Part shown: positions 24,068 to 33,899 of the stretch, in pieces
Numbering within the stretch: position 1 is the first letter of the stretch
Layout: each line of letters opens with the position of its first letter
Assembly (NCBI GenBank): GCA_009760855.2
Contig: WPIO01000101.1
Location: 470,001-534,000 of the forward strand
Source: Cristatella mucedo
Lineage: Eukaryota > Bryozoa > Phylactolaemata > Cristatellidae
Reading direction: 5' to 3'
Length of the DNA stretch: 64,000 nt
Program-made: the position numbers and the translations under genes
The notes under the pieces: model-generated
The model's database searches: none
What the model saw: the letters and a program-made list of their open reading frames with translations, nothing else
Told to the model about the DNA's origin: nothing

Positions 24068-24734
24068 CGCCGAGCAGCAGTGGGAGCGCTGGCGGGCGGG
24101 CGGGGGGGGCGGGCGGCAGCGGCAGAGGTAGTCGACGACGCTGGTGGCCTTTCGTAGCGGTGGTGGCGGCGGCGGCGCGAGCGCTTCTCCGGGTGACTCT
24201 CATTTGCCCGCACGAAGCGGTCCGCGTGCCGGCAGCGGCCGCGGAATTAGAGCCAAGATAGTTCGACGCCTTTTTCTAGCTCCTGAGAATTTGGCTAGGT
24301 CGCCCAATTGGAAATGCGGTTTAAAGGAGACGCCGCCGCTGACACAGCCGCCGCCGCGCTGATGCACTACCACCGCGGCCGCCGCACTGATGCACTACCA
24401 CCTACTACCGAGGCTCGTCGCTTAGCGTCGCTTAGTCGTCCGGCTTAACGCGGCGCTCGGCTTGGCCGCTGCCGTCTGCTGAGCGCCTAAACGGCTGGCT
24501 GCGGTCGCGGCTGCGTCCTTCGGACGGCGCCCTGCAGTCGTGCAGGCACTTGTCAATTCGTCGGGAAGGCTGTCCATATACTTGTTTTTTTAATTTTTTT
24601 TTATTGGCCCAGCCGGTCCGTAACGCATCGGGCGATTGTAGTAGCCAGCAGCTGAGGAAGAGATAAAACGAATGTGTGTGCCTTACTCTCAGTACTGCAT
24701 TCTCCCCTTTCTACCTGGAGAAAGGGCGGTGGAG

Positions 24735-24877
24735 GCCTTCTCCGAATTGGGTCTTCTCCGTCTTGGGTCTTCTCCGTCTTGGGTCGTCTCCGACTTGGGT
24801 CTTCTCCGACTTGGGTTGTCTCTGACTTGGGTCGTCTTCGACTTGGGTCGTCTTTGACTTGGGTCTTCTCCGACTTT
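24735..24877 (+). repeat. 16-bp minisatellite (GGGTCTTCTCCGACTT)x8
   Basis: Eight tandem 16-base units from about 24,749, with T/G and C/T variants at fixed unit positions (GGGTCGTCTCCGACTT, GGGTTGTCTCTGACTT). Confidence 0.93.
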
Positions 24878-25054
24878 CGCTGGCTTTGTTAGGCTGGACT
24901 ACAGATTTAGGCCCGCGTACCTCCGCCCTGAGTCGCTGCAGCAAGCCGTCACTTCGGCAAAGCACGAAGCCAGGCTAGGCATTTGCAGAAGACGAAACAT
25001 CGCGAGCAGGGCGAGCCATTGCTGAACAGAAAGGCGAGGCATCCAGCAAGCCCG

Positions 25055-25121
25055 GAGCAGACGTCCGAAGCAGACGTCCGGAGCAGACGCTAGGAGCAGA
25101 CGTCCGGAGCAGACGTTAGGA
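25055..25121 (+). repeat. 13-bp minisatellite (AGCAGACGTCCGG)x5
   Basis: Five tandem units. The first, second and fourth carry GTCCG; the third and fifth carry GCTAGG or GTTAGG, an alternating arrangement. Confidence 0.9.
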
Positions 25122-25219
25122 GGAGGAGCCTCAGCAGTAAGAAGACCAGCCGTCCAGCGAGGGCACATGCAGAGCTGGCAGGAAGTGCCCGACTCTGCCC
25201 GAGTGGCCACCAACTGTAA

Positions 25220-26470
25220 GGCTTATGGTAATGGCGCCATCGAGCGAGAGTAGCCGTCTGCCGGAAGTTCAGGTCGACCGCGGCTCGAGACAGCCGATCT
25301 GCTGCTGCTGGAAAGAGCTCCCCACCTCACTCTCCTGCGAACTATTCGGTGCAGTCGGGGATCGCTGCTTTGCAGCAGCATCCGGAGAGGAGGCAGGGCT
25401 ATTTGAAGGGCTACTTTGATAGCGTAGTCGGCGACCAATCAGGGCTGCCACTGCCGACGTGGCTTCTTTTGTGGGAATCTACTGCGTCAGCCCGCAGGCT
25501 CCATGGCGACGATTAGCGAGCGGACTCGTGTCACAGAGCTCTAGTAGCTGTCGGAAGACGCTAGCGGCCAGAGCGATGTAATCCTGCACCTGGTTGGTTG
25601 GCTTAGCCTGCAAGATCCTGCTCGGCGGCCTGTAATCCGTCAGAGTTCACCACATGGCTGGCAGCCATTACAAGCCTGCCTCAATAGTTAGTGGATGGAA
25701 GGTGTTTGGAGCTGCCTGAGTGGAGGGGTGAGGTGGGTTGGTGGTGGACGGGGACACTTGTAACTATTCCACGGTGCTCTTCGGTTGCTGTCCGGTGGTT
25801 TGCTTATCGCTAACCGGTAACTAATAGCTAATCGGGTGACCGGTGAGCAATTGCATGGACCTGCACGAAGGTGGATCGTGGCAGCTGTCACGTGTCGTCG
25901 ATATGTGCAGGCACCCGGGATTGTGCCAAGGAGGGTTCTGAATCTTGAGTAAGCCCAGCGGGCCGATCGAGGGGTGGAGGATCTGCTTGGCATGACTCAA
26001 GTTAGCTCAAGTACCTCTAGGTCTGTGTGGGTGGTATCGGTTGCTGGAGCCGTAGCTTGCTACTGCCCATAGCGTACCTTGCTAGGTTGTCATGTGTCTA
26101 AATCTAGTCAACGGCGTTTCATGAAAAGCTAGTAATTGTGGGGTTTGAGAGGTTGTTGCGTTACCAGCAAATACGAGCCGCTCACTTGCCTATGGACTCA
26201 CTTTGCCGAGTCATAGTAGACGTCAATTACATGTCACCACCAGAAGTGCTGGTCACGGAAGACAATGCTGCGCCATCTTGCGGCTTGACGGAGGAAGGGA
26301 CGGACTTTCTCACTATAACTACCAGCTGCCAGCTGAGGCTGCTGCAGACGCTCCCCCATGCCCCGCAATCGTGCAATCGCTGAAAAGAGCACCTGCACCC
26401 CCTGCTGGTCCGTCTCAGGGAAGAGCTTCTTTCCCACCCCCCGCCCGGCGATCGCAGAGGGGAAAAGATA
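25220..26470. other. No gene recognised
   Basis: Mixed-composition DNA between the CpG-rich region and SINE-1 copy 3. No exon was recognised. Confidence 0.45.
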
Positions 26471-26471
26471 G

Positions 26472-26632
26472 CTGATTTAACGGCAGCATTTGTATATCAG
26501 TAGAAGAGCTTGACAGCTATCACCACTGCTTGCAGTTGGCAATAAAGGGTCGCCCACTACAAGATTAGAACCCACGAACTGACGGCTGCCAAGAGCCAGC
26601 GCCTTACCTACCGGGCTCTGTCAGAGCAACCA
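26472..26632 (-). mobile_element. SINE-1 copy 3 (tRNA-derived SINE)
   Basis: On the minus strand it has GAGCCCGGTAGG (A-box position), GGGTTCTAATC (B box, diverged), GTGGGCGACCC, then ATACAAATGCTG and GTTAAATCAGCTA. Same order and spacing as the other three copies. More diverged, with a partial loss of the tRNA-like core. Confidence 0.85.
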
Positions 26633-26893
26633 GAGCGCTTGGCAGCCTTCGTTTGAAAGAGACGCTGTCAATCTGTTGCACTATCTGCTGCCGCCGGTTC
26701 AAGCCGTGCGAGCTCACATGAGGTCAACTTTTTCCAGCTCACATACCCCGGGCGATCTCTGGAAAGAGCCCCCCTCATGCCATCGAAGGGAAAAGCTCAT
26801 GCTAATGCACACCCCCCCCCCCGTACGATCGATCGCAGGGAAGAGCGCAGGGAAGGGCTCGTCTCTGCCCCCCCCCCCGCCCGGCGACCGCAT

Positions 26894-27181
26894 GGCAGAC
26901 GACATTCAGCGGGCAGACGACATTCAGTGGGCAGACGACATTCAGTGGGCAGACGACATTCAGCGGGCAGACGACATTCAGCGGGCAGACGACATTCAGC
27001 GGGCAGACGACATTCAGCGGGCAGACGACATTCAGCGGGCAGACGACATTCAGCGGGCAGACGACATTCAGCGGGCAGACGACATTCAGCGGGCAGACGA
27101 CATACAGCGGGCAGACGACATACAGCGGGCAGACGACATACAGCGGGCAGACGACATACAGCGGGCAGACGACATACAACG
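26894..27181 (+). repeat. 18-bp minisatellite (GCAGACGACATTCAGCGG)x16
   Basis: Exactly 16 units of 18 bases. Because 18 is a multiple of three, every frame is open or repetitive; the 230-aa frame reads (ADDIQR)n. Variants are grouped: units 2-3 have TGG (Trp), and units 12-16 have CATACAG instead of CATTCAG. This fits local unit duplication. No upstream domain or splice context supports translation. Confidence 0.97.
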
Positions 27182-27182
27182 G

Positions 27183-28015
27183 GTGAATCACAACCGGCCA
27201 GTAGGCTCCAGCCCAGTTCGTGCAATAGCCTGGGGCCCCTCCCACATGGCAGAGATCGAGCGGGAAGTTCAAGCGAAGAGGTCAATCACTAGCCTCTTTT
27301 ATAGAAGGGCAGCATCTTTGGCAGGAGGAGGGCCCAGCGCAGACGCGAACTGCTCGTCTCGTAGGTAAGCAGCTCCGAGCCTCGCGAGTATCAGGCCTAG
27401 CTCGTATCAGGCGTGCGCCGCCTGGCAGAGGTCACGCTGTGTCACGGGCTGCAAGGGCAGCATGGCCTACCATTAGAGCTTTTAGCGGTAGCCTAGCCTA
27501 TCCGCTGTGACGCCTGTGCTGGGGGTCATGCAATGCCCTCAGTGAGGCTTAGCCTGCGCCCTAGCGCTAGCCACCTGCAGGAACAATCTCGGACATGGCA
27601 AGGCGGATCGCGCTGCCTTGTTGCAGTGACCTCGCAGCGATTTGCCCTGCCCTTCAGGTGTGCGCTTGCTCGCTACCCTGAGGGGTGGAGCCGCCTCCAC
27701 TGCTTCGGCTAGCTACCTTACTGTGAGTTCGCAGCCTTGTGAATGATGTCTTCTCACTCGCCACATTTGGTGGCAGTAGGAGCCGACTGAGCTCAGTCGT
27801 CGTCCTTTCGGTCCTTGGCTCACGTGCCCCTCGAGGCTACCTCTGCAGGCGTACGGTCCTGCGGCCGAGCCTCTCTTTTGTAGCGAAAGTCAGTCCTAAG
27901 TGCCAGCTCCTCGGAAAGCGGCTTTCGGCAGCCGGAAGCTGAAAGCAGCTGACCAAAGACACTCTTTAAACGACGGGCATGGGATTTCAGGGCTCTCTCT
28001 TTTTGGCTCTATCTT
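27183..28015. other. No gene recognised
   Basis: Mixed DNA without an exon that I recognise. A consensus-like donor string (TAGGTAAGC) at about 27,361 has no supporting coding sequence. Confidence 0.4.
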
Positions 28016-28019
28016 TCTC

Positions 28020-28249
<230 letters not shown>

Positions 28250-28803
28250 GTTTCATCTGTGGTTGCTTCTTCATGCCTTCCGTTCTTGCTATGCCTCATT
28301 CCCTCGGTGGCCACTTCGATGAATAGTAAAAACGAGGCAGAAGTGAAGAGGGAGGAGGTGCTGAGCGGGGGGGGGGGGGGGGCACCGAGCTGGAACGAGG
28401 CACCGAGCGGGACAGAGCATATAGCGGGACACGGGGCATCCGCGATCGATGAGAAGCGATCGTTGTGTAGTTCTGGCTCGAATATTCAGCGATCTGAAGC
28501 CTTCGCTACCAGTCTCTTCCAACCTCGCCGAGACACACGGCAAGAAAATTGAGTAGCCCATGTCTTATAATTCCAAAGATCGGCTAAGTGTAAGCAGTTG
28601 GTAACCGCGTGCAATGGTGACGCACCTCAGGTCGGCCAAATGAGAGTCGGCCGCACGTGTTACAAAAGCCTGCATTCATGAGTTGCAATTCGATTTGCAT
28701 TTCCGCTAAGTCTAACTACCACGACGACGACGATTTAAAAGTCTGTTCTATGTTCCAAAATGCAGCAACAGGCAGTGGTGCGATTCTCACACCGTCCCTA
28801 GCT

Positions 28804-29290
28804 GGATGTCTGTGCGAGGATGTCTGCGCTAAAATGTCTGTGCGAGGATGCCTGCGCTAAAATGTCTGTGCGAGGATGTCTGCGCGAGGATGTCTGCGCG
28901 AGGATGTCTGTGCGAAGATGTCTGTGCGAGAATGTCTGTGCGAGGATGCCTTCGCTAAAATGTCTGTGCGAGGATGTCTGTGCGAGGATGCCTGTGCGAG
29001 GATGCCTGTGCGAGGATGTCTGTGCGAGGATGTTTGTGCGAGGATGTCTGTGCGATGATGCCTGCGCTAAAATGTCTGCGAGGATGTCTGTGCGAGGATG
29101 TCTGTGCGAGGATGCCTGTGCGAGGACGCCTGTGCGAGGACGCCTGTGCGAGGACGCCTGTGCGAGGACGCCTGTGCGAGGATGTCTGTGCGAGGATGTC
29201 TGTGCGAGGATGTCTGTGCGAGGATGTCTGTGCGAGGATGTCTGTGCGAGGATGTCTGTGCGAGGATGTCTGTGCGAGGATACCTTCGCT
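28804..29290 (+). repeat. 14-bp minisatellite (GAGGATGTCTGTGC)x~35
   Basis: A 14-base unit repeated for about 487 bases. As 14 is not a multiple of three, each frame cycles through a 14-residue peptide (EDVCARMSVRGCLC), giving up to 200-aa frames on both strands. Variants include GATGCC, a run of GACGCC units (about 29,121-29,170) and recurrent GCTAAAATGTCTG units at both ends. No sign of a real gene. Confidence 0.97.
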
Positions 29291-29896
29291 AAAATGTCTG
29301 CACCAGGATGCTTTCGCATGTCTGCTCGTGCCTGCAGCTCGAGACACTCTCCTCTGTGGACTGGATGCTGCTCGTCCATCGTACAGTGTCTCCTCCTCCG
29401 TGGCAGCTGCTGCGGGATCTAGAAAGCTATCTATTAGCTATAAATGGGCTGCAGCAGTCGGCACCGAGCAGCGAGAGGCACTGACTCTCGGACAAGCAAG
29501 CCTCGCCAGTGATGATGATGGATAAAGCAGTCATGGAGGTCGAGAGTCGGGGGGGGGGAGGAGGGCAGCTCACAGCCAAGCTCCGACGGTCTGACCTGAG
29601 CGACCACGTAAGACATGCTGCCAACTTCGGCTTCGAACGAAAGCGCTTCCAAGCTGAAAGACAATCGAATTCTTGCCTTCGGGCACTTCTTACATTGTGG
29701 CTTCGGGGTCCTGCAGTTGGGCTCAGGAGGTGCTAGCTTCGCAGTTACATTGTTGGTGAAATTCGATGCCAAGAGGGCCTGCTGACCAATACCCGAAACG
29801 GGATGCTCCAACTTCGTCGAATGAATTCACTTCGGGGGTGGCTGCAAGGTGGATGGTAGCCACACTCTCGACATGGAAAGCCAGTGCCACAACATA

Positions 29897-29956
29897 GACG
29901 TGTGCACATGGCCCACGTGGAGGTGCACACATGGCCCACGTGGAGGTGCACACATG
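29897..29956 (+). repeat. 23-bp tandem duplication
   Basis: GTGCACACATGGCCCACGTG-type unit present twice and partly a third time. Confidence 0.9.
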
Positions 29957-30454
29957 GCTAGCATGTGCTTAGGCAGGTGCACTGCTTTGGAATGCGGTAG
30001 GATCCCTGAATGCTTGCTCCACCTGGCCCCTAGAGGAGCAGGTGAAGATGGCCGGCGAATAGAGGAGCCAAGTGGAAGCCTTGAGCAGACCTGTGAGCAG
30101 GTGCTCGGCCTCCATAAACATGGAGGCCGACTTCGATTACCCGGCTTCCTCCGGTACCACCCGTGCCTGGGTGTCTGGCAAGCTAGATATTACTCGACTG
30201 CATCATCATTCTGAGCTTTGACTGACCATCGCAGCACGTGACCCGAGCTTAGCTACTCCTTGCTTGCGATCGAGTCATGTAGAGGTAAGCAGATTAAGGA
30301 AAGTTGTCTACGATAAAACGCTCCCCCAGCGATTCTTTCACTCTGGTAGACACCTCACTTTTTACGAATGCACGCCTGACACCTTACGAGTCACCGTTAA
30401 CTTTCGCACTCCCCTTCAGTTCCACCAACTCTCTCCCCCTCTTCCCGTTCTCTC

Positions 30455-30702
<248 letters not shown>

Positions 30703-30881
30703 CCCACCCGTTTCTCTTCTCCCCCAGTCCCTCACTCTCTGTCTTTGTTCTTCCTGCTGATCGATCTCTTCCTTCCCCAGCTCCTCTATTTCTCTCAATA
30801 AAGATAAGACAAACCGTTAAACCAGATACAGGTAGTAGTCGAATAGTTTCATCAACAATCATACAGCCTCAGGAAGCTCTT

Positions 30882-30883
<2 letters not shown>

Positions 30884-30956
<73 letters not shown>
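30884..30956 (+). repeat. (GA)n microsatellite
   Basis: About 72 bases of pure GA. It is the reverse complement of the CT tract 180 bases upstream, so the two could pair. Confidence 0.98.
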
Positions 30957-30959
<3 letters not shown>

Positions 30960-31132
30960 TGTCTTCTGTCGCAGATTCACTACTGCTGTTGCAAGTTGTG
31001 GTGTGTAGTTGTGCCAGTTGGCAATGATTGGGGATGAGCTAGATGTCGGATGCCGATGTTCAGTTCTAGCTCTCTTTGACTAAGCGACATACGAACTGTT
31101 CAGTTCTGACCTCGCCATCCGCAAGCTCTACA

Positions 31133-31303
31133 GCCTGCGCTGCTCGTGATCGCTGCGCTGCTCGTGATCGCTGCGCTGCTCGTGATCGCTGCGCTGCTCG
31201 TGATCGCTGCGCTGCTCGTGATCGCTGCGCTGCTCGTGATCGCTGCTCGTGATCGCTGCGCTGCTCGTGATCGCTGCGCTGCTCGTGATCGCTGCGCTGC
31301 TCG
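31133..31303 (+). repeat. 18-bp minisatellite (CTGCTCGTGATCGCTGCG)x9
   Basis: About nine tandem units, one of them shortened by three bases near 31,243. It gives LVIAAL and SDHEQR repeat frames that are not genes. It ends about 300 bases before the first coding exon of the E-protein gene. Confidence 0.95.
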
Positions 31304-31599
31304 TGCTGCGAGACTTTCTTCCCCCTTGCTCGCCTGCGTCTGTACCGTGTCTGACCATCCTCGACGGAGTCAGGAACTATCCAACCTCTGCAAACCGGAT
31401 CCTGAAAACGCCCGAACAGCAGTAGCCGTCCAGCTGGCTGGAACCCTTGAAGCATGCCGTCGCCAAACCGCTTCCGCATCTGCTTCGTTTGTCGCTTTGA
31501 TGACAGTTCTTAGCAAGCTTCGTGCCTCTCTCGTGTAGGTCGTGGTGGCACGCCAGTGGCTCCACGTGTCGTCATAGTCGTCCTTCAACCATCGCACAG

Positions 31600-31667
31600 A
31601 AGAGATGAACGCTCAGCCGCAGGACCGAGACTTGCACGAGCTTAACGACCTGCTGGACTTGTCAGCT
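31600..31667 (+). CDS. da/TCF12-like: E-protein (class I bHLH) first coding exon
   Basis: ATG at 31,605 opens 21 codons (MNAQPQDRDLHELNDLL...) that end at GCT 31,667 directly before a consensus donor GTAAGT. The exon starts after CACAG at 31,599 with five untranslated bases. The peptide ELNDLLDLSA corresponds to ELSDLLDFSA in TCF3/TCF4/TCF12. That is the activation domain 1 core, with an LxxLL-type helix that binds the p300/CBP KIX domain and ETO-family corepressors. E-proteins are nuclear transcription factors that dimerise with tissue-specific bHLH proteins and bind E-boxes. The exon ends in phase 0, as the vertebrate exon does to my knowledge. The following exon (43,025) continues the family motif. 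Orthology to one member cannot be decided from this piece. It is partial: the bHLH lies outside what I found. Confidence 0.85.
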
Positions 31668-31814
31668 GTAAGTCGCTTCTGCTGACGCTGTGCCGTTGTG
31701 CCACGATTAGATTTTGTGCTGCAAAGTAGCTGCAGTATTACGGAGGCACACGATAAGCCATCGGTTTCCTTTTCCGCCTGGTGTGGCTGAAGCTCATCTA
31801 CAATAAAGCGGGCC

Positions 31815-31925
31815 AGCCAGCTACTGTGCTCTACGGATTACAGCGGCATTTGAACCCCTCAACCTGTCAGTCGAAGCCAGCTGTTCTTTTCTAGCTGTGA
31901 GCCGACACTAATGCACCACGGTGTT
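31815..31925 (-). mobile_element. Possible second tRNA-derived SINE (SINE-2)
   Basis: On the minus strand a tRNA-like stretch has TGGTGCATTAGTG at the A-box position and a good B box GGTTCAAATGCC about 55 bases later. No second copy was found in the window, so it may be a tRNA pseudogene. It lies 150 bases inside intron 1 of the E-protein gene, antisense to it. Confidence 0.4.
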
Positions 31926-32390
31926 CCTAAGGGGGGCAACTGTCCCTGGCCCTTTGGACCTGACTCCAAGGTGTCTGCCAAGCAGCTTGCTGATAGAAAT
32001 AAGACCTTTTCAGCTACTCCCCCATGATTGGCCACCCCTTCAAGGTCAGGGCTTGATCAATTCCTGTATGTAGTCCTGGCTAGATTATTGGGAGCTAGGG
32101 ATCCTGTTTGGCATAAATGGCTGATATGCAGAGCTATTTTTCACTTCGAGAAGCAGTTCTAAAATGTCTGTGCTTTGTGTGATGACTGCAGGCATAAATC
32201 GAGATGCAACATTTCTAAGGCGGTTTTTCGATATTGAGGATGTTACGAGCTCGGTCGTCGGCTTCTTCAGCGCTTCGAAAATGGTTCGGTGTTGTGTGAG
32301 TGGTTCTGTGTAAAGCATGACAGCTTTTCCATCATGCTGTTCCAGCAGACTAGAGCGTTCGACGGCCTGCATAGTCCCCGCTAAGTAATA

Positions 32391-32455
32391 ATAATAATAA
32401 TAATGCACTTGTCAAAGCGCAAACAGTGAAATCAATCTCTTTTTAGGCACTTTAC
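32391..32455 (-). mobile_element. LINE-type 3' tail module
   Basis: On the minus strand: AAAGTGCCTAAAAAGAGATT, then a GCGCTTTGACAAGTGC block and a (ATT)6 tail. Matches the 3' end of LINE-A without a recognisable body. Confidence 0.75.
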
Positions 32456-32846
32456 ATTTTTATAATGCATGGACTGGCTGTACCAGTCACAGAATATTAT
32501 AGCTTTGTTAGAAGGCAAACAGATAGCAGGGAACGAGTGGTAATAACGAGGAAGGAGAAAATAACACAGAGCAACAAGCAATAAAGTCAAGATCTCAGAT
32601 TTGGACGTGGTACCCTGAGCAATTAGCAGGTGGATGGGGAACTTTTACTGACTCGTTAGCAAACCAGTGCGAGTTACAGAGCCGTCCGAAAGCTAGATGA
32701 GCCAAATTGGCCTCGTAAATGCTTGACGCGGACAGAGGGAGAGCCTATATTTGCGTTTCAATAAGCACGAAAGACATATGGCATGAGTGAGGCCATAACC
32801 AAGCACCCAGGGAAGGGGTCGGTATGGGTCGAAATCGTTCGGTACC

Positions 32847-32850
<4 letters not shown>

Positions 32851-32886
<36 letters not shown>
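32851..32886 (+). repeat. (GA)n microsatellite
   Basis: Pure GA run of about 36 bases. Confidence 0.98.
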
Positions 32887-32889
<3 letters not shown>

Positions 32890-33340
32890 AGGACGGCAGT
32901 CCTGGCGGGAGAGCTTGTGTGGAGACTTGTGAGGAGCAGGGTTCCAGTTGGCAACGAAAATGACTTTTTTGGAGGGGTTTCCGTAGGACTCGACCAATTG
33001 TCTGAGCCATTCAGAAGGACTGGTACATTATTGGTCAAGCTAGAGTGGCGATGCTGTGCATCTGCCAAGGATATGTGCAGAGTAATGTGCTATCTCACCT
33101 AGCTGGCTGCTACCATAGCTGTACTTCGAAGACTTCTAAGGATGCTGAACCCGCATCTGGTCAGATTCTTTAATGGCCGAGCGGTAATATCCGTCTGCAG
33201 GCCTACTCACCCCGGAGTGACTGCCGGCACCCCAACACCCGTCAGTGGGCATGCAGTCACATCTACATGGCAAATTGTAACATGTGTACGGCGTTTTCCC
33301 GAGTTCCTGCTTCATTCTCCCCTCATACTGCACCGGTTAA

Positions 33341-33383
33341 AGGTCAAGTTCAGGTCAGGCAAGGTTATACTGGTTCAAGGTCA
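33341..33383 (+). promoter_or_regulatory. DR5 nuclear-receptor element plus extended half-site
   Basis: A perfect direct repeat AGGTCA AGTTC AGGTCA (33,341-33,357; spacing 5, the classic retinoic-acid-receptor arrangement) is followed 17 bases later by TCAAGGTCA (33,375-33,383), the extended half-site bound by NR5A/FTZ-F1 and ERR receptors. It lies in intron 1 of the E-protein gene, 1.7 kb after exon 1. Function is inferred only. Confidence 0.45.
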
Positions 33384-33807
33384 TGCAGGTTCTCAGTGGA
33401 AGTTACTTGCAGACCCTGCGGTGCATCTTCCGGTCCTGCCAACTCGAAGTACGAGATGCAGGCAAACGAAATTCTGCGACACTCCTTTTACCGGTGCGAA
33501 CCACCCACAGCGTGAAGGGCACGGTGAGTCGGTGGGGCGACCTTTTGTCTGAAGCTGGAGTGCACGACACGCCACTTGGTTAAGCAAGCCAAACAGCTCG
33601 TGGCTTGAAGATTCTATTCTGTCACGGTCGCCGGTTCAGAGGCCACTGGGTGCAAGCATAAAGGACCGCCAGTTTCTGATCAATGGACTGTATGGGGTCA
33701 GAGGGGCTTTCTGCCGCAGGCGGGTGGGAGGGGGGCTCCCACCGGTATATGCCGAGCCGACCAGAGCACCCCCAACTGATGAAGCACCGACCTGCCGAGC
33801 GAGCACC

Positions 33808-33865
33808 GGCCTGTGGGGGGCTGGTCGGTGAGCGGCCTGTGGGGGGCTGGTCGGTGAGCGGCCTG
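33808..33865 (+). repeat. 26-bp tandem duplication
   Basis: GGCCTGTGGGGGGCTGGTCG plus six bases, present twice, with the start of a third unit. Confidence 0.93.
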
Positions 33866-33878
33866 CTGTCTACCCTGC

Positions 33879-33897
33879 ACCCCCCCCCCCCCCCCCC
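33879..33897 (+). repeat. Poly(C) run
   Basis: About 19 consecutive C residues. Confidence 0.95.
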
Positions 33898-33899
33898 GC

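Larger units (their letters stand above)
18180..24560. promoter_or_regulatory. 6.3-kb CpG-dense GC-rich region, probable promoter/5' non-coding region of the E-protein gene
   Basis: Sustained high GC with very frequent CpG, CGG/CCG runs and GC-box-like GGGCGGG strings (for example 24,093-24,118). It lies 7 kb upstream of the first coding exon of the E-protein gene and on the correct side. The open frames of up to 314 aa overlap in five or six frames and are dominated by Ala, Arg, Pro and Gly; stop codons are simply rare here. They show no domain. A consensus-like splice donor CCG/GTAAGC at 23,627 is one candidate end of a 5' non-coding exon, but the transcription start cannot be fixed by eye. 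Confidence 0.6.

Noticed and set aside
26797..27285. Frames of 156-230 aa over the 18-bp array
   Set aside because: Open in many frames because the unit length is a multiple of three; no splice or domain evidence.
28804..29290. Possible CRISPR-like or coding repeat
   Set aside because: Units are directly adjacent without spacers; it is an ordinary minisatellite in an animal genome.
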